From Bolinopsis microptera (taxonomy: Eukaryota; Ctenophora; Tentaculata; Lobata; Bolinopsidae): a DNA stretch of 64,000 nt. The stretch is from the NCBI RefSeq assembly GCF_026151205.1, contig NC_087084.1, forward strand, positions 8,415,394-8,479,393, in the 5' to 3' direction. The translations under genes were made by a program, and so were the position numbers. Position 1 is the first letter of the stretch. Each line of letters begins with the position of its first letter. Shown here one piece after another: positions 10,144-22,243 of this stretch. The notes beneath the pieces were generated by a model that worked only from the letters and a program-made list of their open reading frames with translations, ran no database searches and was not told the origin of the DNA.

Positions 10144-13100
10144 TCACAAGTCCGGTAAGAAGCACGCTGCACGTGTCATAGACCTGGAACATACGCCGCA
10201 CATTCCTCCGCAGCAGTTTTGTCACGTGTGTAACATGTGGTTCCCTAATGCAGACCATTTGGAGCAGCATAAGAATCTGGTTCTCCACAAAAAGGTACGG
10301 AATGTAGGAATGCACATTTTTCTGTTTCTGGTATGTGTTTTGTGATATTTTGTAAAAGATACGGTATCTTAGTCTTGTACTTCAGTGTACACTGTACATT
10401 CTGGAGTATACATTCTGTACTGGAAGTAGAATCGTGATCTCACGAACAAGTTTCAGACCAGTTATTGTATTTGCCTTTGTTACTCTCAGTTCTGTGTTGT
10501 TTACCGTCATGCGCTAGTTACTTTCGTCTTGAACATTACTGATAATTGGAAAAAAAATAAACTCATACTTTGATGGTACTTTGTCAAACTCAATTAAACA
10601 AAAATTCACAATTAAAATGTGCATCACCAATAAACTGGTAAGTAAAACCTTCTACTCACATCACAAAACTCACATTTAATTTTTAAATGTCGATTCTCCA
10701 CTACTAACACGTGACTAACACGTGACTCTCCACTACTAACACGTGACTAACACGTGGTTCTCCACTACTATCACGTGACTAACACGTGACTCTCCACTAC
10801 TAACACGTGACTAACACGTGACTCTCCACTACTATCACGTGACTAACACGTGGTTCCCCAGACGTTGGGAGTGTTTATAAAGTTCGGGATACCAATACCG
10901 GGCATTGCATACCCTGTAAACCCTAAACGTAACATGACGATAGTGATCGACGATACACCTACTCCCGCTAAACCTAAAGCTAATGTACAGTTCGCAATTC
11001 CTAAAGCCCTTCCTAAGAAAAAGTCTGGTCAGGCTTCTCGAGCTATTGTTATTCCTGACGAGGTATTTGTAAGCCAATTAGCAATTAATTACTTAATTAC
11101 CAGTGCTTTTGCAATTTGCATCGTCCTATTCTTATTCCAGTGTTTTTTCGAATGAAATACTACAAATTTAAAGTTTTTCAAGATTGGTAGTCAGTCCACA
11201 CCCTGGCTCCATAATATGAAGGACTTGTTTTGATTCTAAATAAACAGCTCGAATGACGAATACCCATGTTTTCCCCTCAGGCAGCAGCTCAAGATAAGGA
11301 AGGAGCCGCGTTATCTAACTTACAGCAATACTCCTCCCCCTCCTCTGAGAGCGACACAACTCCCGAACAATCCGCACCAGGTAACTTGAATATGTGGAAC
11401 TTGTATAGTGTCTAGTCTGTACTTTGTGGAGTGTTTATTCTGTTATGCAGAAATCGTGCACATTTGATTTAGTGTGTGAATTTTTCTACTCTTATAGTTC
11501 CCATCTAATTGATTTATCATCATGACCTCGCCATTAATTTAATTAAAAATTACTTTTTTAACATTCACATTTTCTAGAACCGCCTCCTCCTGGAACTTCG
11601 GAAGAGAAGAAAATACTCTCACTATCAGGTACTTGTTATACTCACCCGGCACTCAATAATTCATTCTTGTGCCCAATCACTCAGCTTCTAATGAATTTTT
11701 GGTGATGAATATCTTTCATCGAACGAAACTTAAAATATAGCTTTAACCAGCTTAAAAAGTATGTTTGAGCTTTATTATATGTAAGTTTTTAGAAAAAGCA
11801 CGTGATGGATACTAATCACGTTATTCTTCAGAGCCTAGTCGGTAATTGTCTAACTGTCTAACTTAAATGATTTGTAAAACAATTGAATTGTACAGTTTTA
11901 CTGAGTTTTATTGTTGATTTAACTGCGTGTTTGGTTTATTGGATAATAGTATGATAATGTTAGCATATCAAAAGGATCGGGTTATTGTAAAGTTTGCTGA
12001 ATTTTAATTTGTGATACGTTTTCAAAGCCGATTAAATTGATCTTGAAGTTGACTTTATTATGGTTATAAGTCTCGGACTCTAGTATAATGTGTTTTATAT
12101 GGTGGATACCCAAAGAATGAAGGATTACGAGATTGGTGGCTGTGAAAAATATTCCTTTGCGCACAACAACCGTACGCCTTTCAAAGGATTAAGAAAAGAC
12201 ATGAGTCTCTGCCGTTTTTCAAAAGTGAGCTTCATTTTAGAAGAAAAGAAAACATTTTGAGCCGTCTTAAAGACAATATGTTATAAGACTCAAAGTTTTG
12301 TTATCAGACTCAGTTCATGGTTCAAGAGCATACTTCTGGCGTGACAATTAATGAATTCTGATTAAGATTATTTAATCTAAAAGTCAGGGTTCAGATAACG
12401 GAACAGAAATTGTAAACAGGTCTGAATTGTTTTTTACCTCGATTAAGATGATCTGATCATCTTTTATTAGCCAAATATGAAATTATTTTTAACTAGATGT
12501 TACAACTTTCAGGATATTATCTTGATACAATATTGTTATGATATTGATTTTTGTTTGCGTTTTATTTAAGTGTCCCATTTTCAACACAGTCTCTAATATC
12601 AAATTATATGCCAAAACCCTAAATTATCAAACATTCGAACGTCAGACAATAGCCAAAGTAATATACACAGATGATAATGCAATAAAAATGTTTACTAACT
12701 AAAGTAATTGTATTACCCGTAGTTTTTCACAGGGTCAAATAGAAGATCAAGTTCACAAGAACGACGGGAGAGAAGAAAGCGGAGGTTCCGTAGCGCGCGT
12801 TCCTCCTCAGGATCCTCCTCTGACAGTGCTGGTCCGTCAAGTACCTCTCGTCGTAGGAAGCATTCTTCATCATCACGCAAACGTTCCAAATCACCAAGGC
12901 GTAGACGACGCTCACGATCTCCACATCGTCGAAAAGGACGGTCCCTTGAGAATGATAAAGCCAAGAGTTCCAGAGAAGAAAGAGCATCTTCAAGCAAAGC
13001 AGTTGATAGGAAGGCAGATGAGAGAAGTGCTAATGCCGAAGGAGTTCGCTATGGATATTTCTTAAAGTCTGAAAAGTTTTCCATAAAGCCTGACAAGAAA

Positions 13101-16100
13101 TTAGTTGTTTATGAACCGATACAAGACCGAAAAGCCGATAATCCACCATCAAAAGATAACACAAAGGCAGAAGAAGAAGAGGATGAAGATATGGATAAGA
13201 AAGAATTGAAAACGATTAAAGGCGTAATACACATTATAAGTGATGATGAAACAGCCACAAAAGAAAAGCCCGAAGATTTAGTAAAGCCTTCAGACCCTGA
13301 AAAGAAGTTGGAAAATGAGGATTTCATCCCAGTTCCTCAGTGTGATGAAACCTTTGATTTTGAAGAAGTCAACATTGTTGATTTTGAGTTTGATGACGAG
13401 GTTATCGAAGAACCTGTCAATGATGAAACCGAAATGAATGTCCTGCCTTCGAAAAATGACAATACTAAAGAATTGGCTCCAATCAACTCCAGTCCTGTAG
13501 TTGATGAGACCTTGAGTGTGTCTGAGGCCATTTCTGAAACTATACCTGATAATAAACAGGAATGTGTACAAGAAGACATGTACGAATGTCTGACTCCTAC
13601 GGAATACATAGTTCAATCTCCTATCTCCATTCCGTTAAAAAGTAAAGATGTCCCATCCTCTTCAAAAGAGGGTGATAACGATAAATTGACAGAATCAGGA
13701 ACAGATATCAAATCAAGCACTACTCCCATAGTTGAGCCAGCCAACAATTTCGTAGATCAAGTTGTTCCTGAGGTTGCTGATGTTGTTCATGAAGATATTG
13801 GTTTCAAAGATATCGAAATTGAATCTCCTGAAATGCAGACAGCGGAGACATCGGAAAACAGTCCACCTGAAACCATTAGTGAGGTCACTAATGGGACAAT
13901 AGCTGCTATTGAAACTGTTGAGACGCCTCAAATTGAGCCAAAAGTGGAAAGTTCTGACCTATCCTTAGAGGAACCTTCTGATAGTGTCGTAGGTAACACC
14001 GAAATCCGTGAAGAAATAGTCATTAAAACTGATGATTCAAGTAAGACCAAAGACGAAGCTGCAAAAAGTGATGAACCTAAAGACGCAAATTCCACAGATC
14101 CTAATGAGAAACCAAAAGTAGAAAAAGAATTGACTGAGATGGAAGTAGAATCGACAATCGACATCCCGAAAACACGTGAACCTGTTCCAGCTAGCATTGT
14201 AGCTGAAGAATGTAGTCTTGCTGCAACAAAAGGGAGAAGAAGCAGTGCCAGGAATAAAACACCTGTTTTATGCTTAGTAAGACAAAGTGTTAGAACTAGG
14301 AGAGCTCTAGCTGGTTCCATTCCAAAAATCGATTTGACAATGGAAGATTCTAGCCCAAGTAATGAATCAGAAAACTTATCCGAACCGATTGTTCAAGACA
14401 GTGGCCGTGAAAAACAGTCTATCCCAGTCAGCCCATCCAGTGATGAAGTAAAGATTGTTTCTGAGCCCTGTGAAAGTGAAACTGCACAAATTGAGCCACC
14501 GAAAACTCGTGGGAGAAGAGGAAGAAGAGGTAGAGGCCGAGGAAGAGGTAGAGGTAGAGGAAGATGCGGAAATGTAAGTTCCCCTGTAGAATCAGCTTCA
14601 GATAACCTAATTGTACCTCAGCCAGCTGCTACTGATGTGGCCAGCGAACTTTCTATAATCAAAACAGATACTTCTCAATTTGCTGAAAGTAAACCATCTC
14701 CTACTGTAATTGAAACTACTAAGAGCATTCAAGTGGAGTCAGGAAATTCAGAGAAAGAGGTAACCGAACCAGTTTCCGTCAAAACAATTGGCCTTGTCCC
14801 GTCGAAAAATCTTGTTTTAGAGGCACAAGCTGAGTCGGTGCAGCATAAATTGGCCGAGGAGAAAAATACAGAAAGTACACAAGCCATCGGCAATGAAGAT
14901 CACTCTAAGATATCAGTCTTGGAGTCTGAGTCTAGCAAAGATTTAGAGATTGTTAGTACAATTTTGGAACCCCTTGAAACAACCACTGAAGAAATTAATG
15001 TTCATTCAACTGAAATAAATGAAGATGATGGTTTGGAGATAGATTTTTCTGTGAGCGACACTGAGAGAATGGTGATTGATTCAGATGTTGACAGCGAACC
15101 TGACAACAAGCCATCAATTTATGAAACTTTGTCAGATGAAGACGAGGGTTTAGAATTACATGATATTTACGAGGATCTATCTGACAGTAATATGGATGTA
15201 CCCATCGTTAACCCAGCGAAAAAAGAAGAAAGCAATGCACCATCAGAATCTCAACCATCTGTATCAGAAGAGGCTCCGAGGCCTCAACGAGTAAGTTTGA
15301 CCATTGCACCTCGGGCAAATGTAAAGAGACCGGCTGTGATTGTGGATAGTGACCTAGACAGTGTTGGAAGCAAAGTAGTCGTTCAGGGTTCCGTAAGACC
15401 CTTCACAGATCGCTCACCAGCAAATGATCCAATAAAACAACATACAGAAATACCTGCTATTGCTGAGCCATCAGTAGCTGATCAAAATGAACGAAAATCA
15501 AAATCAGACAGTAACAAACTTGATCAGTCTAGTATAGAGGAAACATTGATGGCTAGGCCGAAATTTGTGACATGGCCACCCACCTCAGCGGATGTGACAG
15601 TATCTCCACCCAAACCTTCCCAACCATCTCCTTCAAATATTTCAGCTCCACAACCTTCCAAGCCTACAAGTACAGTTCCCACGGCCAGTCTGCCTATTGA
15701 GCTCTCCAAATCACAGGTCATTGTCGCTGATTCAGACAAAGCTTCTACAGCTTCCAGCACTGAGAGAACCAAAGGACCAACTTCAAAACCGGCAACTAAA
15801 AAGCATGCCACTGTCGTTCAAACAAAACCCCTCTCCGTTTCCTCTAACGCTGCCACAACTTCATCAAGTTCTGTTCCTAAATCTGCTCCAAAAACCACTG
15901 TCACGACTATTTTGAAGAAGAAATTACCTGGCACAAAAGTTGTTCTCTTGAAGAGCCCCTCAAATTCAAGTAAAACTACCGTCAAGGAAAGTGCTAGTGG
16001 TCCTAGTAAAGCTAGCACTTCTCCCTCGGGCAAATCTCCCGCCAGAACCAAGGTGGCCAGCTCAGAAATGACATCCTCCACATCCAAAAGTCCTGTTGTA

Positions 16101-17209
16101 GCAGAGGAAGCTCCACACAAGAAAACAACAAAAGTGTTTAAAAGAAAGCCCATCACCGCCCCAGTGGTTACAACTCCGAAATTCCCTAAAATCATCCGGG
16201 GATCTGCACCCAGAGGAGCACATCGTGGTCGTGGTTTTGGTGCTGTGCCCAGCACTGACAGCCCCACAAGTACCCAACATGTGTTACTCCTTACCCGAGG
16301 TGGGAGAGGAAACAGAGGCACCAGAGGTATTGAAAGAGGCACTAGAGGTATTGAAAGAGGCACCAGAGGTATTGAAAGAGGCACCAGAGGTATTGGAAGA
16401 GGCACCAGAGGTATTGAAAGAGGCACTAGAGGTATTGGAAGAGGCACCAGAGGTATTGAAAGAGGCACCAGAGGCACCGTGAGAGGAGGTGGAGGTCGGG
16501 GGAGAGTGTTCGACAGGATGGGACCCCCACCACTCGCTCCTGTAAACACGATGCCGAGAACAGTTGTGGCTCCATCCAATCCTGTAACTTCCCGAACTGT
16601 GTCTGTTCACCCTGAACAGGCTATTCATCATGAACGCCCCATTCAATCAGGACGTATTATACAGCCTCATCATGCTCGCACTGTTCACCCTGATCGTCTT
16701 ATTCATCAAGAACGCAAGGTCCACTCAACAAGACAAGATCGCATCGTCCACTCTACGAATGAGGGCGGTTTTTCTGATCGTAAAGTGAGACAACCTCTGT
16801 TGAATAACCCCCAGAAGATGACCGTCACACTCGGCAGCCAGCAGAGGCAATCAGACACACTCGGCAGCCAACAACGGCAGTCTGGCAGCCAGCATAGGCC
16901 ATCTGGCAGACTTCCTTATATTCATGGTTAGCAATCTTTCTGATCGTTTGCTATACTTTGTTAAATTAAACTAATTTTATTCTGGATGTTCCAATGCAAG
17001 AAAATTACAATTTGCTCTTAACTTAAATATATTAATAAGTCCACAAATTCCTCAATAGCTGTAACCCAGGTCTAGAGATAAGAGATGGCCGGTATTACTG
17101 TGCAGTCTGCTACAACTACTTTGAAACACCATTCCTGGGAAGGAACCACGCCCAATCCACTGACCATAAGGACAATGTCCAGTACAGCTACGCCATGCAG
17201 TTTAAATAA
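10133..17209 (+). CDS. Large SR/RGG nuclear protein with terminal U1-like zinc fingers (5' end not found)
   Basis: Exons 10133-10294, 10862-11062, 11281-11380, 11578-11628, 12733-16926 and 17070-17209 join in frame for 1615 residues plus stop; the start exon was not found. The first and last exons each hold a C-x2-C-x12-H-x5-H finger (FCHVCNMWF, YYCAVCYNYF), the spacing of U1/matrin-type RNA-binding fingers. The 4.2-kb exon opens with an SR-rich segment (12733-12980), then a long acidic disordered region, an RG-rich stretch (14508-14570) and eight GTRGIER-type heptads (16318-16485). Short hydrophobic-acidic motifs such as VIHIISDDE, KIDLTMEDSS and AVIVDSDLDS resemble SUMO-interaction motifs. 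A nuclear RNA-processing or chromatin scaffold role is inferred. The paired fingers recall ZNF318-type proteins, but homology is not shown. AATAAA overlaps the stop (17205-17210). Confidence 0.75.
10694..10853 (+). repeat. 32-bp minisatellite of E-boxes at an intron 3' end
   Basis: Five tandem 32-bp units, TCTCCACTACTAACACGTGA-type, each with two CACGTG palindromes (ten in all). The array runs to within 10 bp of the acceptor of the exon starting at 10862. CACGTG is the canonical E-box bound by bHLH factors; whether these act as sites is unknown. Confidence 0.85.
16318..16485 (+). repeat. Coding 21-bp tandem repeat (GTRGIER heptads)
   Basis: Eight in-frame copies of a 21-bp unit inside the large exon encode GTRGIER/GTRGIGR, ending in GTRGTVR and a GGGGRGR tail. 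The near identity at the DNA level indicates recent expansion; RG spacing would suit arginine methylation or RNA contact. Confidence 0.85.
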
Positions 17210-17210
17210 A

Positions 17211-20200
17211 CTTTATGGGGTAACTTTATCAGAGTAAAAAACGATTGGGTCAACAGTAAAGGGGATTACATATTTGAAAAATTATGGAAATTGTTGACTG
17301 AATCCATAGTGTTGCATGTTTTTTGTGGTCTATAAATAATTTATTGTTTTTACGGCATAACATAATCGATCGACCGTTCAAGATCGGGCCACAATTTGAG
17401 AAATGCTTGGCGTGGCCCTCTGATGGTCTCAAATCTTTATAGCTTGAAAGTGATTTATTGTTTTATTTTTTGTTTTAACACGATAATTTTATTTACCGAG
17501 TTTTACTGCGAGCGATATTAATAGGATATATTTTTTACCGCATTTTTTCCGTATGAATAACATGATTTGATAACCGTTGCTATTGGTCGGTATATAATGA
17601 GATAATGTTATTAGGGTGTGATAAACATTACAATAACATGTATACGACAATTTGCACTGCAGAAGAAAACAAGGATACAAAGTACGCTTAATAAACAATT
17701 TACAAGACATTAAAACTGAGACTCGGATAAAAATATAAACGCTGGCCAGGAATAATAAGTTCATTCGCCGGCCTGGGATTCACTTAAATCAATAAACAGA
17801 TATGATGCTTAATGTTTATCTAAAAAATTCTCATGGTTGAAAAAGGATTACACATTGTCTATTTAACCAACACATTATAAGCAACAAACTGAATTGCTTA
17901 ATTGTACTTTTCAAGGTCTCCTCAATGATTTCATTGCCCTGCACTATTACAATGAAGGAATTATCGCTTGTTAATAATAATCACAATGTCAGATTTTTAA
18001 AACATAACAGCATCCACCTGACTACAAGTCTCCATTCTAGATGTCGAGGAACTTCTTCCATTACTCCATTGAATAGAAGCTTCAGAGCTAAAGGCTTACT
18101 GAGTTACTGTTCTTAAATTCCTCTTGCTTAAAGTCACAACTCCAAACTTGTGGAAAACACTGTGTCACTATTGGTGACGTTATTTTTTACCATCAACTAA
18201 GGGCAGCTCAATGCCGGATCGAATTCCAAGAAAATACTAATATAATAGTCTGAGGAGATACAATGTTGGAAAGGGGATGATTGCATTAGAAGACCATTAT
18301 TAAGAAGCAGACTGACCATTGTTGGACTGAACTAAACATTAATTAAATAATGAACCTCTGACGACACTTAGACAGATGACGACATTAAAAACATCACAAA
18401 TTATCGCTAATTTACTTAGATTAGCTGATAAACAATGAAAACCGATAGAAAGATCAAGGATGATTGTGCGGAGTTGAGATGACGCTAGTTGGAAGATGAA
18501 GTCGAATGGAACACTAATCAACCCTTTTCAAGAGAAGTCGATGAATCATGATAGAATATTTAGTTATTTTTAGTTGCATTAACATAATATGATATATTTA
18601 GAGAATTCTTGAATCACTTACACATCTCTACCTCTACCTCGTTATACATCTAATAACCATAATATTATGTTTCGCACGAATTGCCCGCATTTGACAAATT
18701 CCTAACATATTTCTCATTTCAGTTTCGATGATCTACTGTGTGATATGAAGATCAGCTCGTAAAGATACCCTGTAAAGTGTGAATCTATTTAATAATCTTT
18801 TTACTCAGTTCCAGTTACTAACCAGGTCAGAATTTAACGTTAATTAGGTAATAATTGCTGTTTGAAGCCTGTTATTTCCATTCTCCATTTATTCCTGAAG
18901 TTTTCAAGATTGAAACGTCAAAAAGAGTGACATAAGCCCCGTGATTTTGATATGCTTAACACATCCTTTGGTTTTTAAAATGGCCACGTTTAATACTAGA
19001 TAATGTGTCGTACTGACTGTTAAATACGCACAGGTGGTAAATTTGACAGTGTTTGAAGGAACAAAGAAGTCTCGTGAGCAAAGTTTAGAATATTGAGACA
19101 GACATTCACTGCCACGCAGTCACGTGTCATTCACTGTCACCAGCTGTTGAGTTACACTGCTCTGTAACTGTTAGAATGAGGACAGGATTAGAGGCTGGTT
19201 TTAAACAACTCCACCCGATTTATCAGTAAGTGAACCTACCTACCCATTGAACCTATTGAGTGATGTAAGTGATGTAAACAGATAGTGCGGATCAGTTACA
19301 AATTTCTTGTTTCAACTAATTATGAGTTAAATACTGCCCCTGGCCCTGATTACAGTTGTTACGTAGCTAATTTATCAGCTGAGTTACTCCAAATTAAATA
19401 AATTAACCGTACGATTTTTTATAAATGGCTATTTAACTTTTCAGGAACAATAAGACTCAAGCACGATAATGTTGCAACAATTCTCCGCCACAACAAAGAG
19501 AGACATCTACAATAAATATGAAGACAATGGAAATGTTATCTTATGTGTTCATTTCCGGTCAACAGTGTAACCGAATACAGTGCTTGAGATAGTTCGAAAT
19601 TGTGAATTCGAGTATTTTGACAACTTACTGTATGTGATATGAATGATTGCTTTATATTAGGCTGACCAATTGTGGTGATTTCGAGTAAAACCCCTCGGAT
19701 TAGAATCAGAATTTTCCAAGATTTAATTTAAAGAAAGAGCTATTTTTGTTTGTTTCTATGTTAAACACGAAATAATAAGAGCAATATTGCTAAATTTGAT
19801 AGTGCCTATTTCATGTCTATTTCATATGTAGTTGAAACTCGAATGGAATCTTTGGCGACTAGATGAAATTACTCTAAAAAATGGCTGCTATGTTAATTTA
19901 ACCCGGAAAAGCCCTGGACGTAGTATGCACCAGAAATTCAAACTAACATCACAGTAAGTTTGATTCTTTGAAATCCAGAAAAGCATTATATTAAAACATC
20001 CATAATCGCAACATATTTCCCGAATAAAAGTGTTAGCAGTGGCCTGACAGCAGTGTTCAGACAGCGAAACTCTTTGAAAGAACAGGTGCGGGGCCAAAAC
20101 TGTATTATAATCTGTAGCTACTAGCAAAAATGTGCTCGCAACTGTGTAAAGTGCTGATATTTTGGCGCGGCGCGAAAAGCCGCGCAGCTTAGTCTAATAT

Positions 20201-20450
20201 AATTTATCTTTAATTTTAATTATTATGTAGTTCTTACATTAATAGATTACTCCAACTGATTTGAATAGTCAAGATTGACATTTAAGTTGCAGCATTCCGT
20301 ATGACGACGAACCTTTCCAAAATACCCACTGAATCTATTATCTACTGCTTACTGGTGGTACGTACGAATCAGTAAAGTCATTCCCGATCTCATTTTTAAA
20401 TCCCGACCGAAATAAACCCAATAAATCCCGAAAGTCGGGAATTTTCCGGA
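17211..20450. other. Gene-poor stretch
   Basis: No convincing coding region on either strand. One spliced mini-gene candidate is noted in the findings (19176-19225 joined to 19445). A short palindromic CCCGAAAGTCGGGA lies just before the MITE at 20453. Confidence 0.5.
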
Positions 20451-20452
20451 TA

Positions 20453-20573
20453 CCTTACTCGGGAATATTATAACTGGGATAAAGTGGTTGGTTTAGGAAA
20501 ATTCCGCCATATTTTTCCCGGTCATTAATTTTCCCAGTCATAAATTAACCCGCTATAATATTCCCGAGTAAGG
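20453..20573 (-). mobile_element. 121-bp MITE, TA target duplication
   Basis: Inverted ends CCTTACTCGGGAATATTATA are perfect over 20 bp and flanked by TA (20451-20452, 20574-20575). The interior is the short form of the 6884-9305 element, in the opposite orientation. No coding capacity. Mobilised by a TA-targeting transposase not present in this window. Confidence 0.8.
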
Positions 20574-20608
20574 TATTGAAAGTTCGTTAGAACAAATGTT
20601 GTCGTAAG

Positions 20609-20707
20609 TTGTGTGACCCGCCGCGCACGAAGTGCGCGGCTCCCCCGGCCCTGTATCGTCAGGACGATAAATAGTAAAACGACCGTGGGGGTCGCAACGT
20701 GACACAA
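20609..20707 (+). mobile_element. Multi-hairpin ~100-bp element, copy 1
   Basis: Bounded by inverted TTGTGTGAC and GTGACACAA. Inside are a hairpin CCGCGCAC-GAA-GTGCGCGG, a second hairpin around TATCGTC-AG-GACGATA, and an outer GACCC/GGGGTC pairing. Same family as 20799-20889, 34184-34279 and 34962-35065. Confidence 0.7.
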
Positions 20708-20798
20708 ATGGTGCCAATCCTGGAGTTCGACTAAGAGTTTCATAAAAGTGTACTTGAAGCAGTATAGAGTGTCAATTGCAATTTTGATTTGTCATACG

Positions 20799-20889
20799 TT
20801 GTATGACCGCGGCACAAGTGCGCGGCTCCCCCTGTATCGTCGAAACTCTACTATAGTGAAGCGACCGTGGGGGTCACCACGTGATACAA
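20799..20889 (+). mobile_element. Multi-hairpin ~100-bp element, copy 2
   Basis: Ends TTGTATGAC and GTGATACAA, with the internal CGCGGC-type hairpin and CCCCCTGTATCGTC block of the family. The second hairpin differs from copy 1. It is followed directly by about 120 bp of CT-rich sequence (TCCTCC repeats); copy 3 has a similar CT-rich tract at the equivalent end. Confidence 0.7.
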
Positions 20890-21022
20890 CTTCCTCCTCC
20901 ATCGCCTCCTCCTCCCCTTCCTCAGTTCTCTTCCTCCTCCTGAGTCTTTCTAATTCTCCTCCTGAGTCCTCTTCCTGAGTCCTCCTCCTCTTCCTCAGTC
21001 CTCCTCCATCTCCTCTCCTTCG

Positions 21023-21833
21023 GTTCCAATTAGAATTATACCTCTCCATGGAATCACATAGTTCCTGGCATCCAACAATTTAATTTCATTCCCCTTGATG
21101 GTTCCAATTAGAATTAGACCTCTCCATGGAAACACAGTATTCCAGTATATTTATTTCTAGTTCCTGGCATCCAATAATTTAATTTCATTCCCCTTGATGG
21201 TTCCAATTAGAATTAGACCTCTCCATGGAAACACAGTATTCCAGTATATTTATTTCTAGTTCCTGGCATCCAATAATTTAATTTCATTCCCCTTGATGGT
21301 TCCAATTAGAATTATACCTCTCCATGGAATCACATAGTTCCTGGCATCCAACAATTTAATTTCATTCCCCTTGATGGTTCCAATTAGAAAGATATTATCT
21401 CTGATATTGGGATACGAAACATGTATCAAGTTCCTGGCATCCAATAATTTAATTTCATTCCCCTTGATGGTTCCAATTAGAATTATACCTCTCCATGGAA
21501 TCACATAGTTCCTGGCATCCAACAATTTAATTTCATTCCCCTTGATGGTTCCAATTAGAATTAGACCTCTCCATGGAAACACAGTATTCCAGTATATTTA
21601 TTTCTAGTTCCTGGCATCCAATAATTTAATTTCATTCCCCTTGATGGTTCCAATTAGAATTAGACCTCTCCATGGAAACACAGTATTCCAGTATATTTAT
21701 TTCTAGTTCCTGGCATCCAATAATTTAATTTCATTCCCCTTGATGGTTCCAATTAGAATTATACCTCTCCATGGAATCACATAGTTCCTGGCATCCAACA
21801 ATTTAATTTCATTCCCCTTGATGGTTCCAATTG
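21023..21833 (+). repeat. Satellite array with two interleaved unit lengths
   Basis: About nine tandem copies sharing CCCCTTGATGGTTCCAATTA. There are two unit types: a shorter unit of about 78 bp (CATGGAATCACATAG) and a longer unit of about 100 bp with an extra TATTCCAGTATATTTATT segment. Open minus-strand frames (GTIKGNEIKLLDARN) are by-products of the repeat, not genes. The array abuts the MITE at 21840. Confidence 0.85.
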
Positions 21834-21839
21834 ATTGGC

Positions 21840-22243
21840 CGACATCTGTCCGACAGCGACATCTGTCCGACTCAGAAAATAGGTTATTTGGACAATAGTT
21901 TATGTCGGATCCTACCGTACGATTTTCTTGAAACTTTCCATAAAGTATAGTGGTTATATGACGAATAATCTGTGTAAGTTTGAGCGAGTTTCTATGAGCC
22001 AAATTTAAGATATTACCTTAAACACTAAAAATATATCCAATTCGGTGGTTTTCAGTGGTTCCAAAGCATATATCTGAAGATCCAACGATACGATTTTCTT
22101 GAAACTTTCTAGATAGTAAGATAGCTTTAAGACAAATAATTTTTGCTAGTTTGATTAAATTTCTATGTGCCAAATTTGAGATATCACTTCAAACACACGA
22201 AAATAGTGTTGTCGGACAGATGTCGCTGTCGGACAGATGTCGT
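21840..22243. mobile_element. 404-bp MITE with perfect 32-bp inverted ends
   Basis: Positions 21840-21871 and 22212-22243 are exact reverse complements; each end is itself a tandem pair of CGACATCTGTCCGAC. The interior is a diverged direct duplication of a ~110-bp block (from about 21913 and 22086, both with ACGATTTTCTTGAAACTTTC). No clear target duplication. Related CTGTCCGACAGC fragments occur at 22880-22940 and 25600-25690. Confidence 0.8.

Noticed and set aside
15818-16579. Minus-strand frame rich in IPLVPLS repeats
   Set aside because: Shadow of the plus-strand GTRGIER-coding repeat in the confirmed large exon.
21023-21833. CRISPR-like regular repeats
   Set aside because: This is eukaryotic tandem satellite without unique spacers; units abut directly.
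21256-22002. Minus-strand frames with repeated GTIKGNEIKLLDARN
   Set aside because: Created by the satellite unit; no splice or start context and the units change length out of frame.
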